A stretch of DNA of 64,000 nt, taken from positions 1,798,001-1,862,000 of the forward strand of contig JALJCQ010000013.1 in the NCBI GenBank assembly GCA_023091665.1, given 5' to 3'. The stretch comes from Pythium myriotylum (taxonomy: Eukaryota > Oomycota > Peronosporomycetes > Pythiales > Pythiaceae). The notes below the pieces were generated by a model that saw nothing but the letters and a program-made list of their open reading frames with translations, did not search any database and was not told the DNA's origin. Shown here piece after piece: positions 1 to 9,400 of the stretch (position 1 is the first letter of the stretch; every line of letters begins with the position of its first letter). The translations under genes were made by a program, and so were the position numbers.

Positions 1-249
1 CGCGTCGAACTCTTCCCACGAGCGGTGCACTGCTGTGAACGGCGGAGCTAGAGCAGACACTGCCAGCGCAGACGAGAGCGACTGGCCAGTGGGCGAGCCT
101 CCCGAGTCCTCAAAGAAGCCGCCAGCTGCGCTCTCTTGCGTCGGCTCTCTCTCTCGACCCGCCTCCTCCTGTGCTACGCGTACTGTTTCTTCCCTCGTTT
201 CCCGGAGCTCCTCGAGCAGCTCCGCTCGTTCGACGGGCGCGTCCTCCAT
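1..249 (-). CDS. Unrecognised protein, N-terminal 83 codons (runs off window start)
   Basis: An open frame begins with an ATG at 249 and reads to base 1 without a stop, so only the 5' end of the gene is in view. The first 30 residues are charged and helix-prone (MEDAPVERAELLEELRET), followed by a Ser/Gly/Ala-rich stretch and the motif HRSWEEFDA at the window edge. A hydrophilic N-terminus leading into SWEEF resembles the entry to SWIM/MULE-type or DNA-binding domains in oomycete proteins, but too little is visible to assign a family. It is divergent from the Serinc gene that starts at 568. The call rests only on the open frame and its plausible composition. Confidence 0.45.
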   Translation of the reverse strand, partial: MEDAPVERAELLEELRETREETVRVAQEEAGREREPTQESAAGGFFEDSGGSPTGQSLSSALAVSALAPPFTAVHRSWEEFDA

Positions 250-567
250 CTGCGCATCGTCACAGCCTCGTCAGCGTCCCTACGTTGAAGTGGCCGCCGC
301 ATCTTCACGCCACCGACGCACCTCGTCGATCGAAGCTTGGGGCGGATTCGCTCTTGCGCCACAAACTCCACAGAACGAGTGGAGTCTACAGGAGGGACAC
401 CTGCAATAATCAATATACAGCCCAGAGTGGTTGCACATTCTCTGCCACAGGTGAGCATGATACTGTGGAAATGCATATTTCCGGCTTCTTGATACAATTA
501 GGTGGTCCACACTATACCAACCAACTTCAATGTTGATCGCCTCCGAGAAACCGCCCCACGAAGAGCT
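250..567. promoter_or_regulatory. Divergent intergenic region, 318 bp
   Basis: This lies between two outward-facing genes and presumably carries both promoters. A possible 5' UTR intron (donor near 450, acceptor at 501) lies upstream of the Serinc ATG. The frame upstream of it contains no other in-frame ATG, which favours 568 as the start. No RNA gene or repeat was seen. Confidence 0.3.
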
Positions 568-2186
568 ATGAACGCGGTTCGCGCAACGTACCTCGCGCTC
601 TTCTTCGCGAACGCGACGTTCGCCGCGCTCTTCAAATCGATTGGCGAAGGTGAGCGAGCGGTGGCTCTGGCGGCGACTGCGTCGGGCGCTGACTGCTGAA
701 ACAGACACGCTCCAAGAGTTCGGCACGTTTCGCGATTGCGACCGCAGCAAGAATGACTCGTGCCGAGGCAACCATATGGTGTTCCGCGCAAGCTTCAGCA
801 TAGCAGTATTCTTTGTGGTGCATACGGCCCTATGTCGCCTCTACAGGCCACAAAAGGAATGCCGCGCGTTCTTGCTGCTCGCAGTTTTGGAGGTACCAAT
901 ATACATCGGCATGCTAGTTGGCTCCTTCTTCATTCCGACGTGTCGGTACAGAAGCAACTCCTTCCTCGATCATGGTGGTGCTGATCATATTCTGTCAGCA
1001 GCTTTTTTCGATGGGTATGCCCATTTTGCGCGAGTTGTTTCAGGGTTCTTTATTCTCTTCCAGATTGCCAGCATCGTCGACTTCTCTTGTAGGTGACGAT
1101 ATCACAAACTGGCACCTGATCACACTCATGGTAACATTGTATCCTTGCGATAGACCAATTGAGAGATGGCCTTCTCGACCGGATTGAAGAATCAACAAAG
1201 ATCCAACAAGAACGACCAGGTCGGGAGAGTTCATTCTGGGCTGCCTTTTGGTGGGTAAATCTCTCGCTTCTACCTCTCATTGACACTCACACAGACTGCT
1301 GATATGATAGGAAGGTTACCTTCCTTGGATTCTGCTTGATAGCTCTTATTGGAGCCGGCGCTGGCATCGGGTACCTCGTGAGTCTTCTCCTTTTCTACGA
1401 TTGATTAAAGATGGCAAACCTCTATGTCGCACAGTACCACAAGTACGGCCTATGTACGGTGGGGGTGGGTTTCACCACCGTCACTGTGCTCTTCGTTGCG
1501 CTGTTCCTCGTCATTTGCAGTTCGTTGTCTCGTCAGAGTCGGTACATAAACTTCCACTGATGGCATTCGTGCTTACTGTAGTTTCCGCATGGCTGAACGT
1601 GGGCTTGTTGCCGCCTTGCGTCGTTGCAGTCTATCTCGTTCTCATGTGTTGGCAAGCGCTAACAAGTAATCCCCACAAGTCGTGCGAGCGAGGGTACGCA
1701 GTGACCACAATAGCTGAATCACCGAATGGAATTACGTATAGTGCCATTATCGGGGCCTTCTCCATGACCTGGACGAGCTGGAGAACGTCGTCAGCGGCGT
1801 CGGAAATGTTCAGTAAGGATGCAGCCGATTCCTCGGCGTCCGCGACTCGTCGAAAGTCCTCGAGACCAGCGCCTGCGACGTCCCAAGTCGAGTTTTCGGC
1901 AGCAGCAGTGGGCAACCTGAGCATTGGGGACACGAATTCAACTCCAAATCCAGAGCACACGAAGCCAAAGCGCAGCGAGGCACCTCCAGAGCCATGGCAG
2001 TTCTACCTGATGATGTTTCTCGCCGGCGTGTACATGGCCATGGTGCTAACTGACTGGGACTCGGCCGACCGCGCATCAAACGGCATCTCCATGTGGGTCA
2101 AAATTGTCGCGCAGTGGCTAACGATGCTTCTCTTCCTCTGGACTCTGCTCGCTCCAAAGCTGTTCCCCAGCCGAGACTTCAACTGA
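568..2186 (+). CDS. Serine incorporator (Serinc/TMS) family multipass membrane protein
   Basis: Six exons are inferred: 568-649, 705-1088, 1154-1250, 1311-1377, 1411-1537 and 1582-2186. They join in frame to 453 aa, the usual Serinc length. Family signatures include GNHMVFRASFSIAVFF, the segment IGMLVGSFFIP, ARVVSGFFILFQIASIVDFSY created by the exon 2/3 join, a TM helix GFCLIALIGAGAGIGYL, LLPPCVVAVYLVLMCWQAL and the C-terminal YLMMFLAGVYMAMVLTDW. About ten membrane segments are expected. Serincs are endomembrane or plasma-membrane proteins linked to serine-derived lipid synthesis and lipid scrambling. A hydrophilic Ser-rich loop lies near 1790-1970. The Cys-rich N-terminus of animal members is absent or lies in an unseen upstream exon. 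The donor of the fifth intron is the least certain join. Confidence 0.88.
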
Positions 2187-2295
2187 GACTGTAGCCATTT
2201 TCTCTTGTACAAGTTGCCTGATGGATGAATATTATGCTTCAGAGGGTTGACGGTAGTCATCGCTGACTTTCTCCACGACTTTCCGTTTGCCCGAT

Positions 2296-3443
2296 ATGTT
2301 GCGAGTCCATGACAAGTGAGTGCTCGCCAGCTCGCCCACGCCTTGCGGCTGCTGACGCCATGGCTCGACGTCGTTTGCCGCAGTGTCTTCATCCGATCTG
2401 TGTCCGTCTTACCCGTGTTTCTGGTCTTCGGGATCGTCGGCGTGGAGTACTACACCTACGTGACGGAGTATGTCGCAAAACTCCCAGCGAAAGAGATGAC
2501 CAGCGCCATTGCCGCTGCCCACGCCGTCGAGGTCGCGCTTTTCCACCTATGGGTCTTCCTTCTGCTAGCCTCGTATCTGCGGGTCGTCTTCACCGGTACG
2601 CGTGCAGTCAAGGCTTCAGCGGTGATGCCGATTGCTAATGATTGTGGTGTCGTCACTCTCCCACCAAAGATCCTGGCTACGTGACGCAACACACAATCGA
2701 GCGTATCCACGACGAGCTTCATGACTCGATGGAGGCTGCAAGTGGCCAGGTTGCATCGTCGCATCCGCTCCCTTCTCGACCGGGAGTGCTCGCAATGCCA
2801 GTTTGCCGCAAGTGCAAGCTCGCGAAACCATTTCGCGCCCACCACTGCTCATTCTGCAATAGATGTGTTCTCAAGATGGGTACGCAGGCGTAGACTACTG
2901 ATGATCCTATGCTGCTAACAATTACCCGTCGTGTCATTTGCAGATCACCACTGTCCGTGGGTAGCCAACTGTGTTGGTGAGGGAAACTACAAGTACTTTT
3001 ACTTGTTCGTGTGGTACGCATTCCTCGCTCTTTCGATGATTGTCGCGTCGCTCTTCGACAAGTTCCGTCGATCGATGATGTCGGAATACGATGTGGAGCT
3101 GCCAATTGTCGCGATGGTTGCGGTGGTCATGGCGTGTTCCCTGTCGTTCTGTCTGTTGATCTTCATCGTCGTCCACTCTGCGATTGTGTTGTGCGGCTCC
3201 AGCACCATCGAATGTCATATATATGGTCTCAAATCACCATACAATCTGGGCTGGGTGCAGAATTGTCGCTCCGTATTCGGCGATGGTCCGATGTGGCAGT
3301 GGGTTCTGCCAATGGCCCCTCACCGCAGCCGAGAGAGCGAAAACGAATTACGAAGACGCGAGCTGGAGCACCTGAACGCGGAGAGAATACTGAGCGACAC
3401 CAGTGACGACTCGGCTCTGGAGGAGGAAGAGAAGTTTTTGTAG
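2296..3443 (+). CDS. DHHC-type protein S-palmitoyltransferase
   Basis: Four exons (2296-2315, 2384-2595, 2670-2879, 2944-3443) give 313 aa. The third intron splits the catalytic motif: VLKM before it and [16 protein letters not shown] after it. The Cys-rich domain is canonical, with [21 protein letters not shown] followed by the DHHC tetrapeptide whose Cys carries the acyl group. Two hydrophobic segments precede the domain and two follow it, giving the usual 4-TM topology with the active site cytosolic. The TTxE-like position and the acidic C-terminus ([13 protein letters not shown]) lie in the last exon. The first exon is only 20 nt; it was chosen because the frame downstream has a stop before any other ATG and the GTGAGT...CGCAG intron restores it. 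The gene starts about 110 bp after the Serinc stop, same strand. Confidence 0.9.
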
Positions 3444-3531
3444 ACTAGTGGATTAGAGGAGAGCGACAAAAGACTGATGAACTGAGTCATTGGGCTACAC
3501 CTACTCCTTGCTAGAACACGAACTCTGCGAT

Positions 3532-4163
3532 CTACTCATCCTTAATCTCGCCCGCGTGGAACACGATCGAAACGCTGTTCACGCAGTGACGCTCGTCGGT
3601 CGGTGTCTTGAAGCCTTCGCCCTTAAAGACGTGGCCCATGTGGCTGAGGAGAAGCGCAATCCTAGTAAGAAAACCATACAGAACATAGCACCCATATGCA
3701 CCTCACCCGTCGCAGCGAGCGCAAACAATCTCAATCCGGCGACCATCGGCATCAGGCAACGACTGCTCGACAAAGGTAAGTTCACGGCGCGGCGACACTC
3801 CCCTCAAGAACGCCTCACCTTGATCGCGCCAGGGATGGCGTCGTAGAAGGCCGGCCAGCCGCAGCCCGAGTCGAACTTGGTCTTGGACGTGTAGAGCGGA
3901 GCCTTGCAGCCCGCGCACACGTAGGTGCCTTCCTCGTAGTGCTTGTTGTACTTGCCCGTGCCTGCTCGCTCCGTGCCCTTGAGGCGCAGGACCTCGAATT
4001 CCTGGCGCGTGAGGCGTTCCTTCCACTCGCTTTCGCTGAGCTCGACGCGGTCGGTCATCTTGGATCTCTGCTGCAGGACGAACGGCGGCGCGGCGAGGCG
4101 GAATCCGGAGTGAAGACGCGAGCGGACCAGTCGACGCAAGAGCGCGCTTGAAGCTGTTGCCAT
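3532..4163 (-). CDS. msrB: Peptide-methionine (R)-S-oxide reductase B (MsrB)
   Basis: Three exons (4163-3819, 3762-3707, 3643-3532) join to 170 aa. MsrB reduces the R-epimer of methionine sulfoxide in proteins. Visible motifs are the zinc CxxC pairs CAGC and CARC, the fold signature SGCGWPAF, GHVFKGEGF and the catalytic-Cys motif RHCVNS near the C-terminus. The start at 4163 gives MATASSALLRRLVRSRLHSG, an Arg/Ser-rich, acid-free leader typical of mitochondrial import. A second in-frame ATG at 4058 (MTDRVELSESEW) would give a leaderless cytosolic form, and another ATG at 4241 is also in frame. Dual targeting is an inference. The gene faces DHHC tail-to-tail and SRP54 head-to-head. Confidence 0.9.
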
Positions 4164-4550
4164 TCGGAGAGCTCCCGAAGCGCAAAGAAAGTGGGGTGCC
4201 GCACACAACGACCTTGATGTTGCGCCTTTATGTTGCGTCAATGTTGCGTATCACTCAACAAAGGGAGCCTGTCACGAGGACCCTCGGCGCTGACGTGTCC
4301 CCATTGCGCGCCATGGGCGCACCCTGGGCGCATCTCGAGCACGCGCATGGGGCTTCTCACAGGACCACAACCGCCAGAGATTCGTCCTGCGGAGGGTGCC
4401 AATGTGGACATGTCCGGCGGGTACCTCGTCCAACGGTGCGAAAGGAGCAACATCGCCATGAATAAAACCTCGTACTGGGCAATTGCAATAAAACCTCGTT
4501 GGTCGGTCTGAGGGCCGCGACACCAAGTCGAGAAGGAGCCTCTCAGCAGC
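4164..4550. promoter_or_regulatory. Divergent promoter region of MsrB and SRP54
   Basis: A 387-bp non-coding gap between two outward-facing genes. It contains a 13-bp direct repeat, AATAAAACCTCGT, at 4461-4473 and 4487-4499, 26 bp apart and 50-90 bp upstream of the SRP54 ATG. No ORF in it has a recognisable product. Confidence 0.35.
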
Positions 4551-6083
4551 ATGGTGCTCGCAGATCTCGGCACGAAGCTCCAGTCGGCGCTCGGCAAGCT
4601 CAACCGCGTGACGGTCGTGGACGATGAGGTGCTCAACCAGATCCTCAAGGAGATCTGCGGCGCGCTGCTCGAGTCCGATGTGCAGGTCAAGCTCGTGCGC
4701 GAGCTGCGCGACAAGATCAAGCTCGCCATCAACCTCGAGGACGGCGGCGCGCTCACGAACCGCCGGCGACTGATCCAGAAGGCCGTCGTAGAGCAGCTCA
4801 CCCACATGCTCGAGCCGGACGCCAAACCGTACAAGATGAAGAAGGGCACGAGCAATGTCGTCATGTTTGTCGGTCTCCAGGGTAGCGGCAAGACTACTAG
4901 TATCGCCAAGTACGCGCATCACTACCAGCGCAAGGGTTGGAAAACATGCATGGTCTGCGCAGATACTTTCAGAGCTGGTGCTTTTGACCAGCTGAAGCAG
5001 AACGCCACGAAACTTCGCATCCCGTTCTATGGCTCGTACACCGAAGCCGATCCGGTCCGCATTGCAGAGGAAGGTGTCGCTCAGTTCCGTCGTGAAGGCT
5101 ACGAATTGATTCTCGTAGACACCAGTGGTCGCCACAAGCAGGAAACCGACTTGTTTGCCGAAATGCAAGAAGTTGCCGCTGCCGTCAAGCCGGACGATGT
5201 TGTTTTCGTCATGGACTCATCGATTGGCCAGGCAGTATACGACCAGGCCTCAGCTTTCCGCCAAGCGATTGATGTTGGCAGTGTGATTATCACCAAGCTC
5301 GATGGCCACGCAAAAGGCGGCGGTGCACTCAGTGCTGTTGCTGCGACTGGGTCACCCATTATCTTCTACGGTACCGGTGAGCACTTTGCCGACTTCGAGT
5401 CTTTCAATCCCCAGAGTTTCGTCAGTCGCCTCATGGGCATGGGTGACATCCGCGGTCTCATGGAAGAAGTCAAGTCAAGTGGTATGCTCGAGAACCAGGA
5501 AGAGGTCATGCAAAAGTTCCAGAAGGGTATCTTCACGCTGCGAGATATGTACAAACAGTTCCAGGGCGTGATGAAGATGGGACCCCTTAGCAAGGTCATG
5601 TCAATGATCCCTGGCCTTCCACAGGGGTTGACACAGATGATGAACATGGGTGGTGGCGAAGAAGAAGCATCGAAGCGGCTCCGCAAGTTCTTGTTCATGA
5701 TGGACTCCATGACGGACGCTGAGCTTGATGGGCAAGTGACGATCACTGAGTCTAGACAGAAGCGGATCGCTCGTGGCTCTGGTTGTATGCTTGCTGAAGT
5801 CGACTTTTTGTTGAAGTGTCACAAGCAATTTGAACAGGTTATCGGTCGTATGGGTAAGAGCGGGCTCATGAAAGGAGGAGATGCCGCGCTCGGCAAGCAA
5901 ATGCAGCGAAACCCGAATGCTATCATGCAGCAGCTATCCAAGGTCATGGATCCCAAGATGATGGCACAAATGGGTGGCCCACAAAACATGATGAAGATGA
6001 TGAAGCAGATGCAAAGCGGCATGGATCCTAGTGCACTGGCTGAGCTTGGCAAAATGGCTGGTGGGATGAAGTTCCCATTCTAG
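4551..6083 (+). CDS. SRP54: Signal recognition particle 54 kDa subunit (SRP54)
   Basis: A single intronless 510-aa frame, the normal SRP54 length. The N domain (about 1-90) starts MVLADLGTKLQSALGKL. The G domain (about 95-300) has the P-loop GLQGSGKTT, the eukaryotic-type DTSGRH motif and TKLDGHAKGGGAL. The Met-rich M domain (about 320-500) has repeated MM-containing amphipathic helices and ends KMAGGMKFPF. SRP54 binds signal peptides emerging from the ribosome and, as a GTPase, docks with the SRP receptor at the ER. It binds SRP RNA through the M domain. A housekeeping gene with nothing unusual in it. Confidence 0.97.
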   Translation: MVLADLGTKLQSALGKLNRVTVVDDEVLNQILKEICGALLESDVQVKLVRELRDKIKLAINLEDGGALTNRRRLIQKAVVEQLTHMLEPDAKPYKMKKGTSNVVMFVGLQGSGKTTSIAKYAHHYQRKGWKTCMVCADTFRAGAFDQLKQNATKLRIPFYGSYTEADPVRIAEEGVAQFRREGYELILVDTSGRHKQETDLFAEMQEVAAAVKPDDVVFVMDSSIGQAVYDQASAFRQAIDVGSVIITKLDGHAKGGGALSAVAATGSPIIFYGTGEHFADFESFNPQSFVSRLMGMGDIRGLMEEVKSSGMLENQEEVMQKFQKGIFTLRDMYKQFQGVMKMGPLSKVMSMIPGLPQGLTQMMNMGGGEEEASKRLRKFLFMMDSMTDAELDGQVTITESRQKRIARGSGCMLAEVDFLLKCHKQFEQVIGRMGKSGLMKGGDAALGKQMQRNPNAIMQQLSKVMDPKMMAQMGGPQNMMKMMKQMQSGMDPSALAELGKMAGGMKFPF

Positions 6084-6480
6084 ATAGACTGGTGGTCAAG
6101 CGTCACTAGTAAGCAATACATTTCCCTCCTATACTTGTGGTTTCGTGGAGCTCCTGCTCATTCCACTTCCGTGTTTGTGACAACAGATACTGCTCCTGAT
6201 ATCTAGCACTGGTAATCAACACGCACGTGAGAGAAATGAAGTCAACGTGAAGGCATGCATCAAATTCAGTTTGGTCCCAGCTCCAAATATCCGTGCACCC
6301 ATAAATACTTCAAATGACCGAAACCAACTCGGCTTGTCGCGTTGATATCACCAACGCCAAGAGAAGGTTCCGCTATCGCGGTCGCGGCTATCATCATCGC
6401 GGTCGGAGAACGCTGGATGCTCGTCTCAGGAGAATCCTGAGTTGAGCCGCCACGAGGAGGAGGCTACATTGTCAAAGACA
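6084..6480. other. Intergenic region upstream of the double channel gene
   Basis: A 397-bp gap. An open frame extends upstream of the chosen ATG to 6442 without another ATG. A GC-rich patch of short CGCGGTCG-type repeats lies at about 6370-6410. No RNA gene seen. It probably holds the SRP54 3' end and the channel promoter. Confidence 0.3.
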
Positions 6481-9400
6481 ATGTTTGGCGGGCATCAGAA
6501 AATCCATGATGCCCCCCACATCGAGTCGGTACAACCTCATCGACCAGGAACGCTGTTGGCGAGTCTGCAAACACTGCGTCGTGGGTCTGGTCGAGTCGGC
6601 CCAATTGCGAGTTTCCCGGAAGATCCTACTGTTTTGCCGCAAAAGACTGAGCATGGGCGATCAAACAGCTTCACCAAAACGTTACAAGCAAATGCTCGGG
6701 GACTTGTGAATCGTCTTCCAACGATGAAGGCACTTCTTAACGTTGGCGATCTAGCTAAAAAAACCGGTTCAGGTCAGGGGCTCCGACGCAGCGGAAGTAG
6801 TCGACGGATACGGAGGCGCGAGTTCAATTTTGTCATTCCGGAGCCGACACCCGAGAAACTGCAGAAGCTCCGCTGGGTCATTATGCCCCGCTCGAATTGG
6901 AAAGTGCGCTGGGATCTTTGGATTGGATTTATCATCTGCTACAGTGTCGTTATGGTGCCGTACAGGATAGGCTTTGTCGTCGAGCTCCAAAAATGGGAGT
7001 TGTACTTAAACTTCGTCTTTGACGCCAGTTTCGCGACCGACATCGCCTTCAACTTCTTCACAGGATACTTTGATGAAGATGTTTTTGTTTACGAGCTTCC
7101 CAAGATACGATTACGCTACCTCAAAAGCTGGTTTATCTTCGACTTGCTATCAACGTTGCCCATGGACCAATTCTTCCAGGCCGTCACGTATCCGAGTGAC
7201 CCATCGCTTCTGTCATTCAAGCTGCTCAGAACTATTCGACTTGTGCGACTACTCAAGCTTATCCGCTTACTCCGACTCAAGCGAGCAGTTGAAGCTATTC
7301 AAATGGATGCACTGAATGCCCATGTGTTCCAGACGCTGAAGAGCCTTGGGTTTATCATCTTGGTCATACACTTGATATCTTGTGCGTGGTACATGTTTTA
7401 CACGTGGGATCCGACTGGGATCAACTGGGTGACAAACATTAATCCAGATGGGATCGCAAGTCCTTACCTGGTGTGCTTTTATTGGGTCGCGAACACAATG
7501 ATGTCCGTCGGGTATGGTGATATCTATGGCATTACAGACAACGAGCGATTGTTCTCCATCTTCGTGGAGTGCCTGGGTTCGGTCAGTGTTGGTCTTATCA
7601 TCGCGAACATTCAGATGCTGACTGAAAACTATAATCCTCGTGGGATCAAGCTGAAGCAAAAGCTGAGCGAGACCAAGGAGTTTCTGCTCAAACGAAGTAT
7701 TCCACGGAGAATGCGACAGCGTGTGATATCGCAATTTGAATACCATTGGAGTCACCACACAGTGTTCGACGAAGATGAACTCCTCCACCATTTTCCAGTC
7801 AGTCTACAATACGAAATTCTTGCTGCATCAATGGAGTCTTTCGTGAAGAAGTTTCCATTTTTCGGAATGACTTCCGTAGATTTCTTTGTATTCACGATCC
7901 CGCGGTTGAGGCCAATCGTAATCGGACCGGGTCAACCCGTTGTTGAAGCTGAAAGTGTATGGGAAGAAGTGTATTTTGTTGTCGGTGGTTCTCTTGACGC
8001 TACTCGTGGTCACGCAGTCGTGTCGACGTTGACTGGAGGTGATATTTGCGGCATTGAATATCTTGTTGGATCACGAAGGCGGTACGTACACTCATATGTG
8101 TCAACATCCAAAACCGAGCTGTTTGCGATCTACACCGCAGACCTAATTGAAGGGATGGAGTTGTGTGCAATTGCGACCAAATACTTGAAAGATCTTAGTC
8201 GAATCATTTCCGAACGCTACACTGATGCAGCGAGACGAGGCCATAAAGTTCTTCAACGTCAGGAGGGTAGCAATCGACGGGCGTCCATCGAGTTGTTCTT
8301 GCAGTATCGAAACCGCAAATCGCAATCGTACCATCAACTTACCAACTCCTCCGGCTTAGATGATGTGAAACGCTACCAGCTTTCAGTAACCGACGACATT
8401 CAGCTACACTGGTCGATTATTCGCCACTATTCGCGCATCCGACTCCTCTGGGACGCGACCATGGGGGTTGTAGTGGCGTGGACAACGATCAGTGTTCCAT
8501 TTCGAATATCGTTCAATGTGGCGGACACCAGGCTGCTGAAGACTACCGATCGCTTGTGCGATATCGTCTTCCTTGTCGATATCTTTCTGAACTTCTTCAC
8601 GACGTATATTGATGAAACAGGTGTAGAGATCATTGATCGTCACGAAATTCGCAAGCACTACCTCAAGCGTTCATTTACAATTGACGTCGTGACTACAATT
8701 CCATTTGATTTCTTCGTTGAGTTGATAACCGCATCCCAGGATTTCCGCTCACTCAAACTGATTCGGACCATTAAACTCGTGAAGTTGCTTCGCCTTGTTC
8801 GGGTGATGAAAATTTTCAAACTCAACTCTCAAAGATTATCAGAACTGGATGTGTCCATGAGTACGATCCGTTTGCTCAAGCTCTTGGCCCCAGCACTTAC
8901 TATCGCTCATTATGTCGGATGCTTTTGGTACTACCTGTCCGGGGATCTAGAGGCGAAGCATGCTTGGTGGGGGAGAATATATCTCGACGACCCGGACTCT
9001 ACCATGTCGAAGTACATTGCTAGTGTATACTGGGCGACAACTACGATGGCGACAGTCGGGTTTGGTGATATCTTTGCTGTTAACTCCAACGAGCAATTAT
9101 TTTCCATTTTTGTCATGATCGGTGGCACGACACTATTTGCCTACGTCGTCGGTACGGTGATTGAAGTGGTAAGCAACAGCAAAAGCCTCATGAATCGAGA
9201 GAACGATTTGGGTCAACGTGTGAACGCCTACATCAAAGAACGGAACGTCTCAAGTGACTTCGCATTGGCTTGCCAAGAGCATTTGCGGTACATGAACTCA
9301 GAGAAAACCTTGTTCAATGAGCAGGGTCTCTTCGACGCGCTCTCACACTCAATGCGAAGTGAGTTGATCTTGTACTTGAACAGCAATGTTCTCAGTCAGA

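Noticed and set aside
35..409. Plus-strand ORF at the window start
   Set aside because: Ser/Arg-rich shadow of the minus-strand N-terminal frame ending at 249; no domain.
5131..5145. DTSGRH in SRP54 as a mutated DTAGRH motif
   Set aside because: Ser at this position is normal in eukaryotic SRP54.
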